The notes under the pieces: model-generated
What the model saw: only the letters and a program-made list of their open reading frames with translations
The model's database searches: none
Told to the model about the DNA's origin: nothing
Translations under genes and position numbers: made by a program
Origin: Onishia taeanensis
GTDB lineage: Bacteria > Pseudomonadota > Gammaproteobacteria > Pseudomonadales > Halomonadaceae
Assembly (NCBI RefSeq): GCF_003268885.1
Contig: NZ_QLSX01000003.1
Span: forward strand, 342,388-406,387
DNA: 64,000 nt
Direction: 5' to 3'
Shown: positions 55,221-64,000 of the stretch, piece by piece
How the letters are laid out: each line of letters begins with the position of its first letter
Numbering within the stretch: position 1 is the first letter of the stretch

Positions 55221-56405
55221 ATGCGCAAGGCTCTGTTGGCCTCTGCCGTGACGTTGTCCCTGGCCGCCTGTGCGGCCCAGCCCCCGGAAGGGGCGAATGG
55301 CATACAGGTACAGGATCTCTCGTTGACCCGTAAGCAGGCGACTACCGGCACCTATACCGTCGAACCCGGCGATACGCTCTACGGCATCGCCTGGCGTTAT
55401 GAGATGGATTTCCGCGATCTGGCCCAGCTCAACGGCATTACTCCGCCCTATCGCATTAAGCCAGGCCAGCAGTTGAGCCTGTCAGGCGGCCAGGGCGGGA
55501 GTTTGCAGGGAACCGCCATTGCTCAGGCCGAAACGGCTGGTGGGGCCCAGGCCAGCGCGGCCCGCAGCGGTGGCGGTGAAAGCCCGGACTGGCTGGAGCC
55601 GGATACCTCGGCCATCGAGCGTAATCGCCGGCTTACCTCCGCGCCGTTACCCGACTCTTCCGGTGAGCAGGCCGGTCAACAGACCCAGGCGTCAGCGGCC
55701 GACACTGGCCAAGCAGCCAATCAGGGAGCTGACCAAGGCGGCACAGCGGTTGCTGGTGGCGAGCAAGCGCCGGGCCCGGTCTACAACTACGAAAGCCCAG
55801 GCGCCGATGGCGAACTGAGTGCGGCCGACCGCGCTGAGCGGGAAGCCCGTGAGAAGGCTCACGCCGCCGAGCAGCAACAACAGGAAGCGGGCACGACGGA
55901 GGCCAAATCTGAAACGGCTTCAGCCCCGTCGTCCGAGCAAAGCAAGACGCCATCTCAGCAGGCTGACGCTGGCGCTGCAGTCGCCGGGGAAAGTGAACCG
56001 GCTTCCGAGCGACGCACTTATCAGCCTGTCGATGAGGTGCCTTGGCAGTGGCCTGCTGACGGCGAGGTGATTAACGGCTTCGGTGAAGGATCGAGCATTA
56101 CCGCAGGCATTGATATCGGAGGTCAAAAGGGGCAGTCTGTCAAGGCGGCCGGCCCAGGAATCGTGGTCTATGCAGGGGATGGCGTACGGGGATACGGCAA
56201 CCTGATCCTGCTCAAGCACAATAATCAGTTCCTGAGTGCCTATGCCCACAATGACAGTCTACAGGTGAAGGAAAACGACGTGGTCGAAGCCGGTGAAGTG
56301 ATCGCCACCATGGGAGACACCGACGCCGATGCCGTCAAACTGCACTTCGAGGTGCGCAAGGATGGGCAGCCCAAGGATCCCCTGGATTTTCTCCCTGGGC
56401 GTTGA
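55221..56405 (+). CDS. nlpD: LysM/M23-domain lipoprotein NlpD
   Basis: A 394-aa lipoprotein. The lipobox is LAAC with C18 as lipid site, LysM follows at about 44-90 (YTVEPGDTLYGIAWRYEMDFRDLAQLNGITPPYRIKPGQ), then a long Ala/Gln/Glu-rich linker, then a LytM-like domain (about 280-390). That domain lacks the first zinc ligand (GIDIGG replaces HxGxD), as expected of NlpD, which activates the amidase AmiC instead of cutting itself. ATG 55221 was chosen; a GTG lies one codon upstream, and AAGGAGG precedes both. As in E. coli, an rpoS promoter may lie inside it. Confidence 0.92.
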   Translation: MRKALLASAVTLSLAACAAQPPEGANGIQVQDLSLTRKQATTGTYTVEPGDTLYGIAWRYEMDFRDLAQLNGITPPYRIKPGQQLSLSGGQGGSLQGTAIAQAETAGGAQASAARSGGGESPDWLEPDTSAIERNRRLTSAPLPDSSGEQAGQQTQASAADTGQAANQGADQGGTAVAGGEQAPGPVYNYESPGADGELSAADRAEREAREKAHAAEQQQQEAGTTEAKSETASAPSSEQSKTPSQQADAGAAVAGESEPASERRTYQPVDEVPWQWPADGEVINGFGEGSSITAGIDIGGQKGQSVKAAGPGIVVYAGDGVRGYGNLILLKHNNQFLSAYAHNDSLQVKENDVVEAGEVIATMGDTDADAVKLHFEVRKDGQPKDPLDFLPGR

Positions 56406-56525
56406 CCCGCAGCGCTTGACGTAGGCGGGAGCCTACGACAGAAGCCTAATGGCCAGGCCTTCGCTATCGCAGTATAAGCGCTGGGGGCGACCTGGCCATG
56501 GCTAAGCAGATAGTGGGGTAGCGAG

Positions 56526-57500
56526 ATGAGCATGCTTGAACGGGATATTCAGGATGTCGAGATAGAGGATGTCGAAACGACAGGTGGCGATGAGGTCGAA
56601 GAGGCACAAGAGAAAGATGAAAGGGCGTTCGAGAAGGCCCTGAACCGGGAAGAGAACACCTATCATCACAGTCTCGATGCCACCCAGATCTATCTCAACG
56701 AAATCGGTTTCTCGCCGCTGCTGAGTCCCGAGGAAGAAGTGCACTTTGGTCGCCTCGCCCAGGCCGGCGCCCCTGCCGGGCGCTCGCGGATGATCGAGTC
56801 CAATCTCCGCCTGGTGGTCAAGATCGCCAGGCGCTACCTGAACAGGGGGCTGTCGCTGCTTGACCTGATCGAGGAGGGCAACCTTGGTCTCATTCGCGCC
56901 GTGGAGAAATTCGACCCCGAGCGTGGATTTCGCTTCTCTACCTATGCAACCTGGTGGATTCGTCAGACCATCGAGCGTGCGCTGATGAATCAGACGCGTA
57001 CCATTCGACTGCCCATTCACGTGGTCAAGGAACTCAACATCTATCTGCGTGCGGCCCGTGAGCTGACCCAGAAACTCGACCACGAGGCCACCGCCGAGGA
57101 AATTGCTGACTTCCTCGATAAGCCGGTGGCGACGGTCAAGAAGATGATGGGGCTCAATGAACGGGTATCATCGGTGGATTACCCGATGGGTGGCGAGAGC
57201 GACAAGCCGCTGATCGAGACGTTGGCCGATGACAATGACCATGGCCCCGAGTCCTCGCTGGTCGACGGCGATGTAAAACAGCACGTTGACGATTGGCTGG
57301 CCGAACTCACCGAGAAACAGATGGAAGTGGTGGTCAGGCGTTTTGGCCTGCGCGGCCATGAGGCGGCCACGCTCGAGGAGGTCGGTGAAGAAATTGGCCT
57401 GACCCGTGAGCGAGTTCGCCAGATTCAAGTAGAGGCACTAAAGAAGCTGCGGCGCGTCCTCGAGAAGCAGGGCCTATCGCTGGACGCCATTTTCGAGTGA
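56526..57500 (+). CDS. rpoS: RNA polymerase sigma factor RpoS
   Basis: A 324-aa stationary-phase sigma factor. The N-terminal region 1.1 is acidic. Region 2 has [54 protein letters not shown] (about 95-150), and region 4 has [28 protein letters not shown] at the end. Length and order match the usual RpoS. It is the last gene of the cluster and is followed by a terminator. Confidence 0.96.
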   Translation: MSMLERDIQDVEIEDVETTGGDEVEEAQEKDERAFEKALNREENTYHHSLDATQIYLNEIGFSPLLSPEEEVHFGRLAQAGAPAGRSRMIESNLRLVVKIARRYLNRGLSLLDLIEEGNLGLIRAVEKFDPERGFRFSTYATWWIRQTIERALMNQTRTIRLPIHVVKELNIYLRAARELTQKLDHEATAEEIADFLDKPVATVKKMMGLNERVSSVDYPMGGESDKPLIETLADDNDHGPESSLVDGDVKQHVDDWLAELTEKQMEVVVRRFGLRGHEAATLEEVGEEIGLTRERVRQIQVEALKKLRRVLEKQGLSLDAIFE

Positions 57501-57827
57501 TCTACCCCATATACGCCGCGATGACTGCATCGCGGCGTTTTTGCGACTGCTGTGCGCCGGCATAATCGCCGTTGCTGCTGGCATTGCCCCTCTGTGCGTT
57601 CTCAAACCTCTCTCCCTGCCGATCATCGCGTGCGGGTCGAGGGTGCTATGGAGGGTGGAAGACCCGAGCGTGCGATTGGTAGTCGAATAATCTTAAATAA
57701 ATATTCTTGATAGTCTTTTAGAATGTATTTTTAACTAAAATCGGTTAAAAGTTTCGTGAAAAAGCGCGCCAGATGACAAATAATCTTAGGCTCTTTTTTG
57801 TCCTCTCCAATCTGGCCGGAGACCTCC
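57501..57827. other. Intergenic region between rpoS and alr
   Basis: This 327-bp gap contains the rpoS terminator and then, at about 57680-57800, an unusually AT-rich tract for this genome (runs of TTTTT and AATAAAT-like sequence). It probably holds the alr promoter. I found no gene or clear operator. Confidence 0.5.
57513..57542 (+). terminator. Intrinsic terminator after rpoS
   Basis: An 11-bp stem (57513-57523 and 57528-57538) with an ACTG loop is followed by five T residues (57538-57542), 12 bases after the rpoS stop. Confidence 0.85.
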
Positions 57828-58928
57828 ATGGCTCGTCCCCTGATCGCCGACATCGACCTCAATGCCTTGCGCCACAACTATTGCCTGGCAAGGGACCTGG
57901 CGCCGCATAGCCAGTCGGTGGCGGTGCTCAAGGCCGATGCCTACGGGCACGGCGCCGTGGCCTGTGCGCGGGCGCTCGAGGATCTGGCGCCAGCCTTTGC
58001 GGTGGCCTGCCTCGAAGAGGCGGAAACGCTGCGCGCGGCGGGCATCGAGGCGCCGGTCGTGCTGCTCGAGGGCATCTTCGAGGCCGCGGAGCTTGAGCGA
58101 GTGGAGGCCCTCGGCCTGTGGGTGGCGGTGCATAGCGAGTGGCAGGTCGAGGCGCTGCTGTCTTTCACGCCTCGTCGCCCCATTCCCGCCTGGTTAAAGG
58201 TCGATTCCGGCATGCACCGCCTGGGCTTTCCCCCGGCTCAGGCCGCCGATATCTGGGCGCGTCTACAGGCAGCGCCCGATCACGTCGCCGATCTCCACCT
58301 GATGAGCCATTTCGCGACCGCCGACGCCCTCGAGCCGGGCTACTTCCGCCGCCAGCTCGGGCTGCTCAATGAGCTTGCCCAATCCCTTGACGCCCCAACG
58401 TGTCTGGCCAATTCGCCGGCCACCCTGGCCTGGCCCGAGGCCCATGGTGCCTGGAACCGCCCCGGGGTGATGCTCTATGGAAGCGACCCCCTGGAGGGCG
58501 CCAATGACGCCAGCCGGTCATTGGTGCCGGTGATGACGCTGCGCTCCGAGATCATCGCCGTGCGCGAGATCGCCGCCGGCGAGCCGGTGGGCTATGGCGG
58601 TCGTTTCAAGGCGCCGCGCCCTAGTCGCGTCGGCGTGGTGGCCTGTGGCTATGGGGATGGCTATGACCGCCATGCGGTGGATGGCACGCCGCTACTGGTG
58701 GACGGCCAGCGTGCGGGGCTGGCCGGCAAGGTGTCGATGGACATGCTGATCGTGGATATTACCGAGCTGCCGGCTGCCGATATCGGCAGCGAAGTGGTGC
58801 TATGGGGGCAAGCGGCCAACGGCGAGGTGCTGTCGGTCGATGAGGTCGCCCGCTACTGCGACACCATCAGCTATACCCTGCTTACCGGGGTGCTGCCGCG
58901 GGTGCCAAGGCGGTATCATGGTGGCTGA
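57828..58928 (+). CDS. alr: Alanine racemase
   Basis: A 366-aa fold-type III PLP enzyme making D-alanine for peptidoglycan. The PLP lysine is K35 in AVLKADAYGHG, and the catalytic tyrosine is in PVGYGGRFKA (about 253). VACGYGDGYDR and GKVSMDML are conserved segments. I chose ATG 57828, with GGAGA upstream, over a longer frame from 57798. The next gene follows 24 bp later. Confidence 0.95.
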   Translation: MARPLIADIDLNALRHNYCLARDLAPHSQSVAVLKADAYGHGAVACARALEDLAPAFAVACLEEAETLRAAGIEAPVVLLEGIFEAAELERVEALGLWVAVHSEWQVEALLSFTPRRPIPAWLKVDSGMHRLGFPPAQAADIWARLQAAPDHVADLHLMSHFATADALEPGYFRRQLGLLNELAQSLDAPTCLANSPATLAWPEAHGAWNRPGVMLYGSDPLEGANDASRSLVPVMTLRSEIIAVREIAAGEPVGYGGRFKAPRPSRVGVVACGYGDGYDRHAVDGTPLLVDGQRAGLAGKVSMDMLIVDITELPAADIGSEVVLWGQAANGEVLSVDEVARYCDTISYTLLTGVLPRVPRRYHGG

Positions 58929-58952
58929 TCCGACCCTGAACTAGAGAAATGC

Positions 58953-59879
58953 ATGTCACAGGACGACACCAAGACTGACACCCAGACTTCCTTCGCCCAT
59001 CCTCGGTACTGGCCGACCTGGCTATCGATTGGGCTGATGCGCCTTATTGCATGGCTGCCCTGGCGCCTCAAGCTCGGCATCGGTCGCCTGATAGGTCTCT
59101 TGGCCTGGCGTTTTGCCAAGCGCCGCCGGCACATCACCGAGACCAACATCCGGCTGTGCTTTCCCGAGCGGGATGAAAAGGCCCGGGCCCGGCTGGTGCG
59201 CGAGGCCTTCATCGCCAATGGCATGGGGTTGGTTGAGACCGCCACCGGCTGGTGCAGGGACCCGGAACATCTGCGCCACCGGGTCACCTTCAAGGGTCAG
59301 GAGCACATGGTGCGTGCACAGGCACAGGGCAAGGGGGTGCTGATCATCGGCGTTCACTTCTCGACCCTCGACCTGGGAGGGGCCCTGCACTCGCTGTTCT
59401 TCCCCGCAGACGTGGTCTATCGCCCTCATGATAATCCGCTCTTCGAGCGCTTCATGACCAAGGCTCGCAACCGGATCTTCGGCCGAGCCATCGATCGACA
59501 CGACCTGCGTGGCGTGGTGCGCCGGATCAAGGCCGGGAACAACGTCTGGTATTCTCCGGATCAGGATTTTGGGCGTGACGTCAGTGTCTTCGCGCCGTTC
59601 TTCGGTATCAATGCCGCGACCATCAAGCTGACCGCCAAGATCGCGCGCATGACCGGCGCGCCGGTCATGCCGCTGATTTTCCACCGCAACCCCGACAACC
59701 GCACTTACACCCTCGAATACCTGCCGGCATTGGAGCACTTCCCGAGCGGCGACGAGGTGGCCGATGCGGCTCAGGTCAATGCGGTCATCGAGGCGGCGAT
59801 CCGTCGCCATCCCGAGCAGTATCTGTGGCTGCATCGCCGCTTCAAGACCCGCCCTCAGGGCGAGCCGGGCTTCTACTGA
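58953..59879 (+). CDS. LpxL/LpxM family lipid A acyltransferase
   Basis: A 308-aa inner-membrane-associated acyltransferase. The N-terminal helix lies at about 22-50, and the catalytic HX4D motif is H135-D140 (HFSTLD). DQDFGRDVSVFAPFFG and WLHRRFKTRPQGE are family motifs. It adds a secondary acyl chain (likely laurate, as LpxL) to lipid A. Distinguishing LpxL from LpxM or LpxP is not possible by eye. Confidence 0.9.
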   Translation: MSQDDTKTDTQTSFAHPRYWPTWLSIGLMRLIAWLPWRLKLGIGRLIGLLAWRFAKRRRHITETNIRLCFPERDEKARARLVREAFIANGMGLVETATGWCRDPEHLRHRVTFKGQEHMVRAQAQGKGVLIIGVHFSTLDLGGALHSLFFPADVVYRPHDNPLFERFMTKARNRIFGRAIDRHDLRGVVRRIKAGNNVWYSPDQDFGRDVSVFAPFFGINAATIKLTAKIARMTGAPVMPLIFHRNPDNRTYTLEYLPALEHFPSGDEVADAAQVNAVIEAAIRRHPEQYLWLHRRFKTRPQGEPGFY

Positions 59880-59960
59880 GTGCTTTGCGGCTCGCCTAGT
59901 GGCGGAAGTGATTCAGAGCCTGACTTATGCAGATCGACGGATGCCCACCCAGAAAGCGCC

Positions 59961-61313
59961 TCAAGGCGCCGTTACCGGTCTCGCCCCCGGCGTCGGCAGC
60001 TCGGCGGGAAGCGTCAGGCGGTGCTCGCCGCTGGCCAGCCGCTCGCCGATGAACTGCCGATCCAGGGCGTGGGTGTCGCGCTCGGCGAGGGTGGCAATCA
60101 CCCGCTCGGCATGACGTTGGATGGTGGTGAGCTCGGCTTCTTCGGCGAACAGCGAAAGCGTCTTCAGCGACTTGAGCAGGGCAAGGCCGATGCTTACATC
60201 ATCCTTGCCGTAGTGCAGGATCGGATTGACCAGCCGGTACAGCAGGCTGTCGAAGCGTTCGGTCTTCCAGATCACCCGCCGCTTTCCCTGCCGATCGGTG
60301 AAGGTGTTACAGGGATGAAACTCCAGGCGCCGGCACAGCAGTTCGGTCAGCTGGTGCAGGCAGAGTCGAGCCGTGCCCGGGTCATTGATGCCCGGCGACA
60401 GCGCTTTGACGGCGACCTCCATTAGCTGCGTCATCCCGTTGACGTAGAGATCCTCCGCGACTTCCCCCTCCACATAGACCAGCAGCCCCAGCGCCGATGT
60501 TTCGAAGCGCTCTCCGGGGGCTTCGGCGGCCTCGATCGTGAACAAGGGAAAGCCTTCCACCGTGAAGTCGCCGAAGCTGAAATTCATATGCACCACGACA
60601 TCGGCCTCAATGGCCAGGCGGCCCAGCGCCTCGATGTCGGCATTCTGGATATAGCCGCTGCGGCGTGCCTTGATCTGCGGCCAGTGAGCCTGTACTGGCT
60701 GTGACGTCGGCCGGTGACACCATCCCGGGCGTTGCTGTCGGGTCTCTAGCTTGGCAAGCGACTTGCGGGTGGCCTGGTGCAGGCCGCGATTCACGGCATT
60801 GATCTGCACTGATTGGGAGGCGTTGTGAATGAAGTAGACAAACAGCGCCAGACAGTGGGTGACCATGGCCACGCCCAGGTAGGTGCTCAGCGAACGCCAG
60901 GTGCTGGGTACCTCACCGCTCACCGGGACCATCAGCAGCATCAGGATGAACAGGATGGTACCCAGGTAGTGGCCCAGGACTCGCTGATGATGACGCTCTG
61001 TGATCAGCCCGAAGACCAGTTTATGGGAAAAGTTGCCGCCGGCCTGGGTCAGCACCGACATCACCATGGAAAAACTGAACACGGCCAGTGAGATCATGGC
61101 GGCGATCAGCGTCGACAGCAGGGTTCGCGGCGTTTCTATATCTGTGAACCGAATGCCTGCCAGAAAGCCCGGCAGCGGCAGGCGCTCGCCCAGCGGGAGA
61201 ACGGCCAAGAGCCCTAGCACCAGGTAGAGCATGGCCAGCAGGCTAGGCAGGAAGGCAATGCTCTGTCGAAAGCTCAGAACGCGATTTATCAGCCAGCGTA
61301 TGGGGTTCGTCAT
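59961..61313 (-). CDS. DUF2254 membrane protein
   Basis: A 450-aa DUF2254 protein. Four membrane helices lie at about 22-45, 70-95, 115-135 and 145-165 in the first 170 residues, followed by a cytoplasmic domain with FVYFIHNASQSVQINAVNR, VDVVVHMNFSFGDF-like strands and the KALSPGINDPGTARLCLHQL motif typical of the family. Its function is unknown. I chose ATG 61313, with AAGGA upstream, over a GTG two codons earlier. Confidence 0.85.
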   Translation of the reverse strand: MTNPIRWLINRVLSFRQSIAFLPSLLAMLYLVLGLLAVLPLGERLPLPGFLAGIRFTDIETPRTLLSTLIAAMISLAVFSFSMVMSVLTQAGGNFSHKLVFGLITERHHQRVLGHYLGTILFILMLLMVPVSGEVPSTWRSLSTYLGVAMVTHCLALFVYFIHNASQSVQINAVNRGLHQATRKSLAKLETRQQRPGWCHRPTSQPVQAHWPQIKARRSGYIQNADIEALGRLAIEADVVVHMNFSFGDFTVEGFPLFTIEAAEAPGERFETSALGLLVYVEGEVAEDLYVNGMTQLMEVAVKALSPGINDPGTARLCLHQLTELLCRRLEFHPCNTFTDRQGKRRVIWKTERFDSLLYRLVNPILHYGKDDVSIGLALLKSLKTLSLFAEEAELTTIQRHAERVIATLAERDTHALDRQFIGERLASGEHRLTLPAELPTPGARPVTAP

Positions 61314-61460
61314 GAGCACATCCTTGTGAAGATCATGCCTGCTTTATCCCCCGTGTGGGCCTGCCATGCAAGGTCGGTGAGGCGTTCGAAGGCGCCAAGA
61401 GGCAACGCGACCCGTGGCATCAAGCATGGGAGCGACGCGTCAGGTGGTCGGTAGGGGGCT

Positions 61461-61492
61461 AGATCGAAAGGGCGTTAGGTCGAGGGGGCGTT
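61461..61492 (+). repeat. 16-bp tandem duplication upstream of the DUF2254 gene
   Basis: AGATCGAAAGGGCGTT (61461-61476) and AGGTCGAGGGGGCGTT (61477-61492) are adjacent imperfect copies in the 265-bp gap between the ettA end and the DUF2254 start. Confidence 0.7.
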
Positions 61493-61524
61493 AAGGATGA
61501 CGGCGGAGCCGTCACCTCAGCATG

Positions 61525-61551
61525 AAAACGGGCGGTGTCGCCACCGCCCGT
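61525..61551 (-). terminator. Intrinsic terminator after ettA
   Basis: A 10-bp stem (61528-61537 and 61542-61551) with a four-base loop, followed on the minus strand by four T residues, 28 bases after the ettA stop. Confidence 0.75.
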
Positions 61552-61578
61552 CGGATCATCGCGCAAATGCCTTTTGCT

Positions 61579-63240
<1,662 letters not shown>

Positions 63241-63423
63241 GGATATCCATTGGGTTGAGGGTTTCGGCACGATGATAGTGGCCGCACCCGCGAAAGGCCA
63301 GCGCTGGGCGGTGATTGAGCCGAGGAGATGAGCGATTGCGGAAGGTGGCGGGAGGTGAATGGCCACCAGAGAAGTTCAGGATGGCGCGGGCGGCAGTGCC
63401 CGCGTCCTGATGCACGTTCTGGA

Positions 63424-63453
63424 GTTGGCTGTCCAGCAGGTGGCTGTCCTGCA
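63424..63453 (+). repeat. 15-bp tandem duplication near the PA3496-like gene
   Basis: GTTGGCTGTCCAGCA (63424-63438) and GGTGGCTGTCCTGCA (63439-63453) are adjacent copies, 28 bases past the end of the minus-strand PA3496-like gene. Confidence 0.75.
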
Positions 63454-63480
63454 GATGGATATTGGAATTAGCCGGGTGGT

Positions 63481-63651
63481 TTACTCTTCTTCTTCTTCCT
63501 CTTCTTCCTCGCCGTCGAGTCCCCAGTCATCGTCGATGACCTGCTTGAGTCGGCGTTCTTCCAGCAGACTCTCGAGACGGCGCCGTGCCTGCAGGTTTTC
63601 AGCGCGTGAGGAGCGAGTGGGGTTGTACTGACTGTCGTTCACGGCGTCCAT
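63481..63651 (-). CDS. PA3496-like small protein, abutted by an IS
   Basis: A protein of 56 aa (ATG at 63651) with the PA3496-family core RRLESLLEERRLKQVIDDDWGL and a poly-glutamate tail coded by GAA/GAG runs. The family is described as putative envelope-integrity proteins; its function is unknown. The frame extends six codons upstream to an ATG at 63669, but those codons lie in the IS terminal repeat, so they are not native. No Shine-Dalgarno is left before either start, because the IS end lies about four bases upstream. The gene may be silent, rewired, or shortened at its N-terminus. Confidence 0.65.
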   Translation of the reverse strand: MDAVNDSQYNPTRSSRAENLQARRRLESLLEERRLKQVIDDDWGLDGEEEEEEEEE

Positions 63652-63655
63652 GAAC

Positions 63656-64000
63656 CAGGGAAAACGCATGAAAAAAATCAGACCGCGAGAATGTCAGCAA
63701 GGTATGTCTCATCCAGCGCGGCTTTCTTCTGCTTTCGCCGAATTCCGCCCTTGAAACGCTTCTCCCCTTTCAAGTAATTCAGGGCGATATGGCGGACCCT
63801 GGCGAGGTTTTCTGCTGCCTGCCCGCGATGGATTTTGCAGGCATCCTCGCGGAGCGCCACATCCAAGGACCAGTGGAGCTTATTCTCGACAAACCAATGC
63901 TGGCGGGCCGCTTCTGCGAGCTTCATGGCGCTCAGCTCGGCCGAACTGATGTAGTAACGAATCATCGGCGATTCTGGTGCTTCGTCACCTTCCTGTCGGA
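63656..64000 (-). mobile_element. Partial ISAs1-type insertion sequence (one end)
   Basis: The element extends past the right edge. Its end appears to be at 63656: on the minus strand the transposase stop is followed by TTCATGCGTTTTCCCTG, the CATGCG...CCCTG end that I recall for ISAs1/H-repeat elements. The host sequence resumes at GTTCATGG. The other end and any target duplication are outside the window. Confidence 0.6.
63678..64000 (-). CDS. ISAs1 family transposase, C-terminal part (partial)
   Basis: The frame is open to the window edge (about 107 visible residues, with no stop upstream of the internal ATG at 63965). [63 protein letters not shown] is the diagnostic ISAs1/H-repeat C-terminus, with the DDE glutamate likely in the [10 protein letters not shown] stretch. 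The protein stops at 63678, 22 bases from the inferred IS end. Confidence 0.85.
   Translation of the reverse strand, partial: RQEGDEAPESPMIRYYISSAELSAMKLAEAARQHWFVENKLHWSLDVALREDACKIHRGQAAENLARVRHIALNYLKGEKRFKGGIRRKQKKAALDETYLADILAV

Noticed and set aside
63359..63631. A 90-codon plus-strand ORF rich in serine
   Set aside because: Its serine run is the complement of the poly-glutamate codons of the minus-strand PA3496-like gene.

Overview
This window looks like a chromosomal segment of a halophilic gammaproteobacterium, most likely Halomonas or a close relative in the Halomonadaceae. The evidence is high-GC coding sequence with strong GC3 bias, genes for catabolism of the compatible solutes ectoine and hydroxyectoine, a complete Entner-Doudoroff set under a HexR-type regulator, and the gammaproteobacterial ftsB-ispD-ispF-truD-surE-pcm-nlpD-rpoS order. 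No rRNA, tRNA, CRISPR array or prophage was recognised. The only mobile element is a partial ISAs1-type insertion sequence at the right edge.

Region by region. (1) 1-4090: the tail of an unidentified gene, a C45-type autoproteolytic hydrolase and an unusually long (929 aa) Orn/Lys/Arg decarboxylase-family enzyme. (2) 4406-9618: ectoine/hydroxyectoine catabolism, with aspartate-semialdehyde dehydrogenase (DoeC), diaminobutyrate aminotransferase (DoeD), EutB and EutC. The partner EutA lies separately at about 18.2 kb. (3) 9823-17748: a haloacid dehalogenase, an ECF sigma factor with a small zinc-finger anti-sigma candidate, and a minus-strand run of two TIGR04282/TIGR04283-type glycosyltransferases, a YnjBCD-type ABC importer and an APH-fold kinase. 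(4) 18162-26070: eutA, NfeD protease plus slipin pair, SulP anion transporter plus universal stress protein, MFS transporter. (5) 26067-28699: a bufferin-type metallophore operon (DUF2282 precursor, MNIO/DUF692 enzyme, DUF2063 partner, DoxX), with a small divergent C4 zinc-finger ORF. (6) 29158-47962: RidA, LolA-like protein, then central carbon metabolism: hexR divergent from zwf-pgl-eda, a hybrid histidine kinase plus REC-GGDEF-EAL protein, pgi-fructokinase, and edd-glk-mutarotase-aldo/keto reductase divergent from gap. HexR-like palindromes lie in the two divergent promoter regions. (7) 48198-59879: a small hypothetical gene, a DUF482/GNAT-like gene, the ftsB to rpoS cluster (with a DUF368 lipid-carrier transporter between pcm and nlpD), alr and an LpxL-type acyltransferase. 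(8) 59961-64000: DUF2254 membrane protein, EttA, a PA3496-like small protein and the IS end.

The most interesting items are the bufferin operon, whose core precursor has four conserved cysteines; the IS that abuts the PA3496-like gene; the scattered hydroxyectoine genes; and a repeated pattern of short imperfect tandem duplications (11-17 bp units) at or just beyond gene ends at about a dozen places. No entirely unknown multigene system could be demonstrated from sequence alone.
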